Below are positions 38,216-49,229 of a stretch of DNA of 64,000 bases, one piece after another; position 1 is the stretch's first letter, and the number at the start of each line of letters is the position of its first letter. The notes beneath the pieces were generated by a model. The model had not been told where the DNA came from. It ran no database searches and saw only the letters and a list, made by a program, of their open reading frames with translations. The position numbers and the translations under genes were made by a program. This DNA comes from Apostichopus japonicus (Eukaryota; Echinodermata; Holothuroidea; Aspidochirotida; Stichopodidae): assembly GCF_037975245.1 (NCBI RefSeq), contig NC_092572.1, positions 25,691,489 through 25,755,488 of the forward strand, written 5' to 3'.

Positions 38216-39535
38216 CGATTGTGCATGTCTAGCCTACCAATGTACTTGTTACTTTGTTAAGTAAACAAACAAACAAACAAACTCAAGCTAAACAAATTAA
38301 ACATTTGGTTTTAGAAATCCGAATAAAATAGCCTATCTATTAGAGTTTACATCTGGCCGTCGAGTGGTGCTCTTCGTTAATACACTATCACATATGCTTA
38401 ATGTGATGGTTAAGTATTAATGCCACGTAATCATTAATATTACTATGTAAAGAGTTCATAATTCAATTATTTTGCCCCTTAAAATGATATATTGAAACAC
38501 TAGAATTGCTTGGGTGTTATTTCAAAGTACGCAATCTCTCCTTCGTAGCGATTGTGTATGAAATTTGGAACGTCGTAATTTAGGCATCCTTTAGGCGTCC
38601 TAGAAGAAGGGTACGAAAATTGTTTACTACCGAGTGAAGAGGTTTATTTACAAGGGACAAAACCTTCAGGCTCTGATACAAAACATTTGCATTGCCATGG
38701 TACAGAACATTGATAGTGCTATGAAAGACCAACTTGTCAGCTATCCAGTGATGGGTAGCGTTTAGCGAGTGAGAACTCCTACCTAGACTTAGAGACCACA
38801 TTACTTGTGTAAGTCTATGGGGCCTTTAATGGGCGTATGCTACCTGAATGTGTGGTCTTCAAAATTTCGTTGCAAGGTGACAAAATGATTATTGATAGAA
38901 TGTCGTCAATTGAACAATTTTCAGCAAAACGAGATTCTGATCACTCAGTATATGTCACCGTTTAAATTATGGTAAATTGATCACATAATGAATATCTTCA
39001 ATTCAACAATTGTAAACAAAATGTTTAGCTTCGTAATGCCATCAATTCATTTTTTTTTGTAGCAAAATGATAACTTGATAGGTAGTCGCTATATATCAAA
39101 CATAACCACGATGTTAAAGATGGTTTTTCTTGCGCTACTTTATATTATTCGGTAAAAGAATCTAGTATTACTCGCTGAAGGCGCAGATAAGAAGCTCTAA
39201 CTGTAAGCATAAAGAGCACTTTCGAAGAACATAATATTAAAGCACGCATTTTTGATATACTTATTCAGCTTAGCTGGGAGTTCAAAGTACATAACTTCAA
39301 TGATCACTTTAACAGAGAACTTCTTTCCTTTTGTATACTGAAATATAAACAAACACACAAATAAATGCTTGTTCACGAAATATGGATTGTTTTCATCTTA
39401 CAACAGGCTATTTACCTGATCCAGATGTTATTTCAGTTGTTACATTCTTTAACTGTTTGTTTTGTCACTATGACCTTACATGCAACACTAGTATGTCTGT
39501 CACACGATTCCTTCCTTCATGCATTCCGCAAAACT

Positions 39536-39648
39536 GTTTGTTATGGGATCGATGGTGGTGTCCAACACTTCTGTAACACCTCGTTCGAAACTAGGTCAGA
39601 TTACCGGCATTAGACGTTTCCTTTTTGCGCGAGTCTTCACACTCTTTA
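39536..39648. repeat. Inverted dispersed repeat, arm 1
   Basis: Reverse complement of about 42990-43108. Shared core GAAACTAGGTCAGATTACCG followed by GCATTAGACGTT. This arm lies outside and arm 2 lies inside the 4.6-kb TIR element. Confidence 0.75.
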
Positions 39649-40349
39649 ACGAGTACTGTCTCTGTAAGGAGAGTTGATGAAATATCAATGCGGAAAAGGT
39701 ATGAGTTTTGTTGGAAATATGATAGCAAAGAAGAAATCTTTGATGGAGTTCTTCTTAAGGACATTTTTATGACATTTATACGTGATAGTGACCTCTCTGT
39801 GTGTTTACTGCTGTAGTGTTACGTGATGACGAAACCACTGTTACATTATATTCTGCTGTATATATTATTAACCTACACGCTGCAGCCTTTCGACAATGAA
39901 ATACATTGTGTAATATATCGTACGACATGTCGCACTATGGTATTGGATTCCTTTTTATCGGTAACGTTCTGTAAGATAAATTCAGATTTTGTAATAATTT
40001 CCTCTCAAATTTGAATTATGATTATAATAACAATAATAATCCATACCCAAAGTCATAAAATCTTCCTTTTGCAACATTGAAACATTCTTAACAACTCAAG
40101 CCACTTTATAGTGCAAATATAATGAATCATCACATCTTTATATTTCTCTTTGAATACGCTAAATTCTTTAAAAAGTCTATACTAATGTTAAAAGTCATAA
40201 TGGTTATAAATGACATTAGCAATGTTCCATTGACATTTAATGTTGTTCCTTTTTTTTATTGGCAGTTACTTGCATATCTCTGAGATGTTTATAAAATGGA
40301 ATCCCAGGAAGAAACTACCATCAAACCGTGAGTTCTCCTCCCCCTATAT

Positions 40350-40672
40350 CAGGGTTTCCCTAACTTCATCCCACCACGAACCCCCTGTGGATGTCAGAGT
40401 TGTCCACGAACCCCCAAATTTTCGAGACACGATCTGAGTCATTATTATAATATAATACGTATAACAGTACTTCGTAAAAGATCAAGTTAATAGTGTAATA
40501 TTGTGGAGGTTGTCGATAGGTACGACTATTGTACATTACTAAATTATATGATATATCAGATTTTAGTTCAACAAAAGTACTCTAGTTTTGACTTTCAGAA
40601 ACGTCCCACGCACCCCCTGGGATGGACTCACGCACCCCTGGGGGTTCATCCACCCCTGTTAGGGAACCCCTG
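40350..40672. mobile_element. hAT-like MITE of a second type (CAGGGTTTCCCTAAC ends)
   Basis: The left terminus is CAGGGTTTCCCTAACTTCAT; the right in reverse complement is CAGGGGTTCCCTAACAGGGG. Flanks CCCTATAT (40342-40349) and CCCTATAA (40673-40680) match at seven of eight bases. CAGGGGTTCCC termini are a common hAT type in animals. The ends contain CACGAACCCCC and CACGCACCCC repeats. 323 bp, non-coding. Confidence 0.82.
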
Positions 40673-41193
40673 CCCTATAAAGATATAAAAATTCATGTCT
40701 ATATTCAAATTGAAATACCACTTTTGAGTTTGATTCTTAACTGGAGTCTACTCTCTTAAAATGATAGACTGAAGAATTCAGTCTTCTTTGAGACTGAAAT
40801 TTTTTTCAGTGTTATACACTGAGCTTAGACTGAGAAACACCTACTTAGACTATATTATCAGTTACACCGTTCAGTCACTGTTTTAGACTGACTGTATTAA
40901 CCAATCAGCTAATCACATGTGGCATGGCATCTTACCATTTTCATTCTCTGTATTCCACTGAAAAATGTATCCAATCAGAGAATAGAAATGCGCCTACGTC
41001 ATCCGAAAACTTGCAAATACGCCGCACAAAAATAAGTGACAACGAGCGCTACAATTTGTGTACACCATACTACTATATTCTTCGCTTAGCCAGGTACTCG
41101 CTGTACTGTACGTACGCACGTCGTACACACAGCTAGGCATGAACGAGACAGACGACCGTATGTCTAAGCTAGAGTAAAGGTTATAGATTAGCA

Positions 41194-41263
41194 ATGGCTG
41201 AGTCTTTAAGAACTTTTCTTACAAATAAAGGTTTCCACGAAGAAGTGAAAACAGTTTTCGAGG
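41194..41263 (+). CDS. First coding exon, SAM-like N-terminus
   Basis: ATG at 41194 opens a 70-bp frame ending at a consensus donor (GAGG followed by GTATGTATG at 41264). It encodes MAESLRTFLTNKGFHEEV followed by KTVFE. This resembles helix 1-2 of SAM-like N-terminal domains (short helix, Leu-rich, then GF and an acidic helix). It lies in the left part of the 4.6-kb TIR element and on the same strand as the fragment at 42618. The intervening exons that would complete the domain were not identified, so the gene is probably broken. Assignment rests on a short segment. Confidence 0.4.
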
Positions 41264-41428
41264 GTATGTATGTATGTTTTTTGTTGTTTTACAATTAATA
41301 CAGAATAAAAGCTTGGCAGTTCGTAACGTTAGTTTTTCTAGGCTTGTGCGCGAGGTAGGCCTAGCTAGGCTGTACTATAGCAAATAGGGCCTAGGCTATT
41401 GTTATAATTGGTGGGGCCTATTTACACG

Positions 41429-41993
41429 ATCGTCGGGCGAATAAGCACGCCGGTCCTGCATATGCACCCGATCGTCGGGCAAATCAGCCCGCCTGTCCTG
41501 CATATGTACCCGATCGTCGGCGAATAAGCACGCTTGTCCTGCAATATGTACTCGATCGTCCCAAAATGAATCTAGCCTAGGCCTATGCTAGGTTAACCTC
41601 ATAACAAATACTTGAACATAATAATGCTGAAGAAATTGCAAAACACAGTACTATTATGCATAGATTGTAAGCACCCTTAATTATTTGAAAAATGTAGTTA
41701 CTGCTACAGCCATTTTAGCATGAAGCTATCATGGTACCAGATCGTCTGGCAAATTAGCCCGTCTGTCCTGCATATGTACCCAATCGTCGGGCGAATAAGC
41801 ACGCTTGTCAGGACTGCAATATGTACTCGATCGTCCCAAATGAATCTAGGCTAGGTTAACCTCATAACAAATACTTGAACATAATAATGCTGAAGAAATT
41901 GCAAAACACAGTACTAATATGCATAGATTGTAAGCACCCTTAATTATTTGAAAAAATGTAGTAACTGCTACAGCCATTACAGCATGAAGCTAT
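41429..41993 (+). repeat. 263-bp tandem duplication built on 42-bp minisatellite units
   Basis: GATCGTCGGGCGAATAAGCA units of about 42 bp occur three times (41429-41555), followed by unique sequence. The same arrangement with two units repeats from 41739. GGTTAACCTCATAACAAATA occurs at about 41591 and again 263 bp later. The two long copies are nearly identical beyond the minisatellite, so the duplication is recent. Each 42-bp unit contains the palindrome CGATCG or a near version. Confidence 0.85.
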
Positions 41994-42617
41994 CACGATT
42001 CTGTTAAACAATTACCATTGTATTTAAATCATGTGGAAACTGGAAAAGAATTGGTATGCTTTTGCTATTTTATTAAACATATAGTGGGCCATCAGTCTTT
42101 ACTATAAGATTTTACAGTTATATTACCATTCACTAATCTTATGAAATCAGATTCTTTTACAAGCAGATAGACATATTATTGAAATCAGTAGGCTAAAATG
42201 TAAATCATATACCTTGTTCACTGGTTTTCTATGCTGATGAAATGGAATCAGGAGATGTCATGAACGATTTATCCTTAAAAAGAGAAATTTCTGAAAACAA
42301 CTAACAACAAACCTTGCTTGGTAACCATGTACCTGCCAAAATCAACATGATAACCCATAAATGTTAGGTTGAATTTGAATCCACCTTCACATAACACATC
42401 TCACCTGCCATGGATGACATATTGCTGCCTATCGTGAATTGATATATCTCCTTCGTACAATGCCAGTCATGTTCTTCTTTCTCCATTCTCTCCTAAATAT
42501 TATTCTAGTCTAGTCCACATCGAACTCTACCTCTCAACAAATCTTTTTTTAAGAATGTTTTGATTTATACCATATTGCTTGTCCTTTATCACATTTATTT
42601 TTATCTTCACCAAACAG

Positions 42618-42764
42618 GAGGGCACAGATATTGAGAGCGCAGCACAGGGCAGACAAGGACAATATTGGCAGCCTTTCATCCTTTCTCTCGGACCAGAATT
42701 GAACCCCAAACAATTCTTCATTGTGGCAGATAAACTGGCCATTCCAGCAGGGACAGAGGCGTAG
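42618..42764 (+). pseudogene. Coding remnant inside the TIR element
   Basis: A 48-codon frame begins directly after a clear acceptor (pyrimidine-rich TTTATTTTTATCTTCACCAAACAG ending at 42617, shown in two parts: TTTATTTTTATC and TTCACCAAACAG) and ends at TAG (42762-42764). It encodes a segment with GQYWQPFILSLGPELNPKQF and FIVADKLAIPAG. The pattern (PFIL-LG ... P-QFFIVAD--AIP) looks to me like the C-terminal region of uncharacterised SAM-linked proteins common in aquatic invertebrates and fish. That likeness comes from memory and is unverified. The frame stops soon after, where such proteins would continue, so it is treated as truncated. Confidence 0.4.
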
Positions 42765-42989
42765 AACATACATTTAACATAGACTATGCTCCCCCTCTAC
42801 AACACTAGTTTTGTGAGTTCCATGCTTCCATGGTGTATGGAATTTTGCAACCAACAGAAGTGAAGTCTCTAGTCCGTATCCTTGCCTCATCAATAAGGGC
42901 AGTCAGCATGGAGTAATTTCAAGGAGTGAATGTTACATTTTATTGCTCTGTAGTCCGGAACCCCGTCTGTCAGCGTGGAGTAACTTTAA

Positions 42990-43108
42990 AAGGGTGTGAA
43001 GACTAGCGCAAAAAGAACGTCTAATGCCGGTAATCTGACCTAGTTTCGAATGAGGTGCGACAGAAGTGTTAGACACTGCCATCGATCCCAGAAAATACAA
43101 ACACAGCT
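42990..43108. repeat. Inverted dispersed repeat, arm 2
   Basis: Reverse complement of 39536-39648. The sequence CTAATGCCGGTAATCTGACC lies in the core. Confidence 0.75.
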
Positions 43109-45381
43109 TGCTACCGTCGGTAATTAGACACTAGTGTACAGTCAGTACATACAGCTGCGGTCAATACCCACATCACAGTGTATAAACGATACAGCGATGA
43201 ACATCTCGGGTCCAGCTAAAGATATCAAGGTATCACGTTTCATTACTGTCTGTCTTTGTTAGCGACACGAACAAACATCACTTGCAAGCAACAGAAAGTT
43301 AACTTTTTCAGATGGCTGCATGCTGCTTGGGACAAGTCTTCAATGCCTTTAAGGAGTAACTAACACATACCCTAAAATGTTAAATTGATTACCCAGAGTT
43401 TACCAACAGTTTAATATGAATAGGGCTCCAGAAATAAATATTTCATTGATTTTTGGTTGTCAAAAATGTTTTTTAATGATACTGATCTAATTATGAATGT
43501 AATTAAACATACACCTAGTTGCCAAAAAAAAACTTTGTTGTATGATTTTTCGAGCATGTTATTTTAATGTTTACTTTAATGTTCCCACATTTCACTGCAC
43601 TCACTATGTTGAAGGTTTATTTAATTAAGCAATTAATTAAGCTAATATTATTTATTATGCACAATATTCCATAACTTGTGCCATGAAAAGCAAGCAACCT
43701 GATTATTATAAATTCAGTAACTGTAGAAAATTCCATTTGAGAATATCCTTTCCTCATTATTTTTTAGTCAACTTTGAGTGACATTTTTTTTCAGCTTGAG
43801 CCCGACATTACATGATTCACGTCAGATAATTTATAAAACTTCAAAATTTGATTGAAATCCCAATCAAAATCACTATACATGATTACTATCAGACAGTTAA
43901 GAAATAATTGAGGGTGGTATAATAGTCACATGTGCGGTTTTTGCATACAAATTTGCTTTATATGAATGCCGTATCATGAAATTGTGAATGCAGTATATAA
44001 TAATTCATGTTTATCTAATAGCCATTATGAACTTAGTGCCATTCTGTTAACTGCTTGTAATATGTTGTTCTGTGTGTGCTGGATAATGACTTTCAGCAAT
44101 CGCCAATCTATATCATTGAAACACAAAGTATTAAATGTTGACGGCACTGATATATAGTTTAACCATTCCTAATATTTTATAAATAACCTGCTGAAATTTG
44201 TCATATGTTTTCCCCATTTTGAAATCATTCTAAGAAATTGTTGCTACTATACATTAATGATTCACAACTGGAAAAAAGGCAATGTACCAGATCCATTGTA
44301 CTATCGACGTGTTTCCATCCTATCCCTTTTGTAAAGGCAGGATCGTATAGTTACTATATCCTTTACAGTGGAAAATTTAAAGTTCAGTGAGATCGGGAGA
44401 TGGGATCAGCTGGGGTATATAACGACTCAATTTACAGCTGTCTTGTCAATGAATTCCAGGGTATTACCCATTGGCGACACCACTGATCTGTTCTCAGCTC
44501 ACCTAATCCTTTTTCAAAAAAAAAATGAAAGAACATTTTAGATGGCCCAATTCAAGCAGAAATTTGACAGATTAATATTGAACTGAAAATATGTGACTGT
44601 TATGTAAAGTATCTTTTTAATTTGAACGTTTGTTGGAAAGATAACATGTTGTGTTGAACATCCCTCAGAATATTGTAGTTTTGATTTCTGTTTTTTTTTT
44701 AATATGATAACGAAAATTATATAAGAATATATTAGTGGGTTAGTGGAAATAAAATTACTGTTCGGTGGATATTGACAATTATATTTCTTGATGGAACACC
44801 ATTTTTAATGTACTTTGTGTGTGACTGTCACAACGATTTTCTGGTCTTTATAGCCTAACATGATTGGATGTGAAGGCGAAGTCACTCAATGAAGTAGCAC
44901 CTTTCAGTAAATTCCCCTGCATTAACAAATCATTGAATGTTGTCTTTGATGGCCTTAAATGCATCTATATTGAAGAATTCCAGCACTAAGCTAACACGGA
45001 GGATCAATAGAAAAGCTTGTTCGATCCAGGATTTGCAGTTTATAAGATTGACAGTATAGCTGTGATGTGTAATAATTCAGTCTAAAGGACCGACTGTTCA
45101 GTCTGATATCAGTCTAATAGACTGAAAGTATTCAATCTAATTAAGACTGGTGCTGCAATAAATCAGTCTAAACTGCTGACTGTTCAGTCTAAAGTGGTTT
45201 GATTTTCAGTCTATTAGACTGCAGAGTACTCAGTCTAATTAAGACTGACCTTCAGTCTTTACATTTCAGACTGAAATTCAGTCTAAGTAGTCTGATCCCT
45301 TATCCCATCCATCATTAGACTGAAATTTCAGTCGATTAGCCTGAAATTTCAGTCTCTCATTTTAAGAGAGTATGTAAGTAT

Positions 45382-47065
45382 CAGGGGCGTATCCAGGATT
45401 TTCTAACCCGGGGGGTGGGGGGGGGGGGGGGAGGGCGCGAATTACTATCTAAGCGGAGCGCCACCATCGGTTGGCGCGCAGCGTACAAGACAATTTCTGG
45501 TTTTGTTACCTCCCAGATTACCGGAAATGGCACTTCTCGGGCTTGAAATGACCAACCAAATGTACACTTTGCCTGATAACCAAGAATTTCCTAATAGTTT
45601 TTTTTCATCCATAACCTTTTTGAAGATTGTCACCAGTCACACATCCTGTTCGACCTCATTGCATCTCCTGTGGATCACTGCTTTTTGTAGGTGATTCTAC
45701 GTCGCGGCCCACAATACCCGTAAGCACAATTTTTCAAAGGTTTTGAGCCCATTATTTGTTCAGAATTTGAAAATTCACACTCTCGTGAATAAATTCTCTT
45801 CCAAAAATACCCATAATGTTGCTCAAATTTCATCTATGGACACCAATATAGAAAAACCTTCTTCAACCCCTAACAGACCGGTCAAAAGTGCACGAGAAGA
45901 GGGAAGTATGATGAAGAATGGTGTTCAGGGAATTTTCGAAAATTCAGACACAGTTTATTTATTGGTGTACAAATATCAAAACCTCTTATAACGGCTATAC
46001 TATCAAACTTCGTTGAATGGAATGAAAAACTACCATATATTTCCGAAACCGAACACTACATACATATACCACCCGAACCGAATTGTACAGTTGCTTATGA
46101 TAGCGTTTTCGACTTGAATATATTGCGCATTTATATGCATCTGTGTTATAACATGATAACACGTGTTATGCTACAGGCCTTTTTATTGCGGCCTGTGTTA
46201 AAAAATATATATACAAAAATAAAAAATAAAAAATAATTTTTTATTTTTTATATTATATAAAAATATAAACAGATATAAAAAGATATAACAAATAAAAAAA
46301 TAAAAAATATAATACCACTACGATTTACTGTATTGTATCTTTAACATATCTAGCTCTAGCATGCTCCCAAAGCATAACACGTGTTAGTGTGTTATAACAC
46401 CCTGGCATATAAATGCATAATATGCTACACGTTAAGAACAAATATATGCTCGCACCTTTTCGGCTTGGGTGCATATACAATTTGGAGGTTATTCATCCTG
46501 GAACGCCATTTTCATGCTCACTGATATGATGTGATATCGGCGGTAAGCTCTACAAATTCGAGTAATTGAAAACAAAAGACTGAAATAAATAACTTTCATC
46601 TGTTTATTGTGCGATGCCCCACATTATTTTCATTTCGAAAGACGCACAGTTTCAAGTTCATTACATACGGAAGGCATCGGTTCTCTATCTGCCTTCAGTT
46701 TAGGGTACTTCTTGGGATTTTCATACCTAGATATTGCTAGATATCCATACAGTTCAGTGTCCTTAGCATTTTTTTCGGGGCCTGATCTTGGAAATTGCAA
46801 AATCGGGAGTGGTCACACTCCATGTAGGTCAGTGGACGTCGACCTCTAGACGTCACTAATACCCAACCCGATCACTTGTTATCGATGAAGTGGTGTATTG
46901 CCGGATTTTGTCAAGGTCTTGGTACAACGGGCAAAAGCCATTCATCTGGAAGCGATCAGAAGGGCTGGGGCGTAGGGTTCTGGGGTTGTGGGGCGCGCGT
47001 TTTTATGCAGATGGGAACAATCTCAAGGAGTGATGGGTGCGTCCGCTCCCCCCCCCCCCCCCCTC
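45382..47065 (+). repeat. Longer dispersed repeat, copy 1
   Basis: Begins with the hAT-like terminus CAGGGGCGTATCCAGGATTT and a G tract, then the GC-rich block AGCGGAGCGCCACCATCGGT, and runs collinearly with 49230-51040. Shared strings include CCCCTAACAGACCGGTCAAA and TTATCGATGAAGTGGTGT. A TIR element interrupts it at 46118-46424. The small frames inside are not conserved in phase between the two copies, which argues against a protein. The right end is uncertain: a C tract at about 47048-47062 ends the match, but a hAT-like end (reverse complement CAGTGACGGATCGAGGATTT) occurs near 47471. Confidence 0.7.
46118..46424. mobile_element. TIR element inserted in dispersed repeat copy 1
   Basis: The left arm GCGCATTTATATGCAT ... 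TAACACGTGTTATGCT and right arm AGCATAACACGTGTTAGTGT ... CATATAAATGCATAATATG are inverted copies around an extremely AT-rich centre of AAAATAAAAAATA units. It is absent from the second repeat copy, where GAACACTAC continues almost directly to TACAGTTTGGAGG. That supplies an empty-site comparison. Confidence 0.7.
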
Positions 47066-49229
47066 CATTACATGATATTCACAGGAGATGTGCTCAATTC
47101 TCCAATCGCATGCGGAATTTATTTTTAGATTCCTTGTACGAGTTACGGTACTAGATTTGGGGGTAACAATTAGCATTCAGGTCGGAGTGTATAGCATTTT
47201 ACCTTTGGATGACAGTGTTGCATCGAAGGACATAGGTCTAGTGCAGTTCGCATATAGATCCTGGTCTTATACCGAAAATGTTTGAGACCAGCCACAGTTG
47301 GTTTCATAACACAATTGTACAATTGTTTAAGGCGTCCATACACACACGCGTAATAGACCATATATGGTATATGCATTAGTGAGAGAGGAAAAATGGAAAC
47401 GTCAAAATGGAGTTGTCGGTGTAAGAGGTAGGCTGAGGCGTACGCCCCTTCCGAAATCCTCGATCCGTCACTGGCTACCCTGTGTATATAATAGGGATCA
47501 GCGCTGTAATTATATCACTGTTCCTTTTTCTCTTCCCGGTGTCGTAGCGTTGTTTCTGTGTCATGACATATTCAGACCCGTCACATCATGACTTGATGGG
47601 TTGTTGTTATTGCTAGAGTGTTACATACATTGTACTTAATACTCAGCAGTACAATAATAAATCCAATCAATGTGATGATTGTGTGTTTAACATAGTGAAT
47701 GTAACATTTATTACACAAACAGTAACATGAAATTGATATACTGTCATAGCATTCAGTGTCCCAAGAATGCTAATGGTCAGTGTAATACAAATATGTTTCA
47801 GGTCACAAAGTTCACTATTTTTCCATTTTCTTTCAAGAAGATTATATCGGCTCATTTCATTCTTCATTCCTTATTTGGTACTGGTTGATTGTTGACTCTT
47901 AATTGAAATTAAAAGTATTATCTGCAGATTATGAAAATGCTGCTTATATATGGGTGACTACAGGAAGAGTTGTATCTTTGTAATTGTCTTTAAAACCGAC
48001 AGTTGATTATGATTTAACTTTAGCTATAAAATGATGTTTACTATAAACGTTGAAGAGGTGGGGTGTTTATGTGATAGAAGGAAACTAATTTCTTAACTGG
48101 CTAATACCAAATATTCAAGATCCTTCAACTTACTTGAGGATGTATAAGTATTGATCCATTGTGCTTTATAGTATTATATCATAACCCTAACAAAGCACTG
48201 ATAGTAAGTTTTACTTGTTGGAAAAGTACTAGAATGCTCTTTATATACCAGCATTTTTAAGTTGCAAAGCTCATATGACATAGAACGATTATCATGATTC
48301 TTGTAATAAGATTTTATGTTATTGAAACTAAAGTAACTATGAACAGATCATTTACGTATCCATGCAAGAGATTTTAGTTAATGCTGCGCGTAGAGTTAAA
48401 TCTTTGCCAAATTGTGCAATCAGACAGTTGATTATGTTAATTTTTGGGAGCTTTCAACTATTTTTACATGTTGAGGGAGTTGGGTGAAAATTCCTAAGTC
48501 GACCAATGCTTTTTTTGTACATGCATCTTAGAAACTAAAAAGGAAATTATTTAAATTTTCGTAAGCATGCACCTTTAAGAGATAGTACCTTGATACCTTG
48601 CCATCCATGACTGGACACAAAAGTTAAAATATCATGACTGTAGTTCACTATTCATGCATGATTGTAGATGCTCGGGAAACCCTCTTAAGTGTTGAAATAA
48701 AAGGTTGAATTCATCAAATATTCTGAATTATTTGTGTTGTCATTCCTCTTTGTTGTCTCTTAAATGTGCTTTTCTGTTGTGATCTACTTAAAGAACAAGG
48801 AATCAAGCTGCTTTTAATAATTAACGTATGAAACACTTATGAACGGGTGCTATGTTGAAATCGCTGGCAAAATTGTACATAAAAATTTTATAGTTGCGTT
48901 ACATGCTGATCATGTAAAACTTTACAAAACAGCAGTTAAGTAAATTCAAGTAAATTTTACTTAAATGTTTTAGTGTTCTTATTTGACATGAACATCAAGT
49001 ACAATTTTAACCTTCGTACAACATTTTCTGAATGTATGTACTTTCAAAAGAAAGACAAGCATGATTCCTGCCACGTTGGCAGTACATCTAATGAAAAGAG
49101 TTTCCTTCAGGCATATTTACAGTTTTTGTTAATAAAAAACATTCAAAAGTAAATCTGAAATATAAAATTTTCGGACTAGCTTTTTAATATGATATAAGAA
49201 CAATCAGTGACGATGCTGTGCATGATCAC
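47066..49229. other. Non-coding stretch
   Basis: No gene or paired repeat recognised apart from the possible hAT-like end near 47471. The small frames at 47364-47591 and 47667-47867 are unsupported. Confidence 0.45.

Larger units (their letters stand above)
40749..45372. mobile_element. 4.6-kb TIR DNA element with GACTGAA subterminal arrays
   Basis: The left end reads TACTCTCTTAAAATGATAGA and the right end, on the other strand, TACTCTCTTAAAATGAGAGA. Both ends are followed inward by many GACTGAA/TTCAGTC motifs in both orientations (about 40765-40895 and 45070-45357). The terminal TA on both sides could be a TA target duplication or part of the TIR. The interior carries two spliced-looking coding fragments (41194-41263, 42618-42764), a 263-bp tandem duplication, one arm of an inverted repeat and long non-coding stretches. 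No DDE transposase was recognised, so the superfamily is unassigned and the element looks defective or non-autonomous. Confidence 0.7.
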
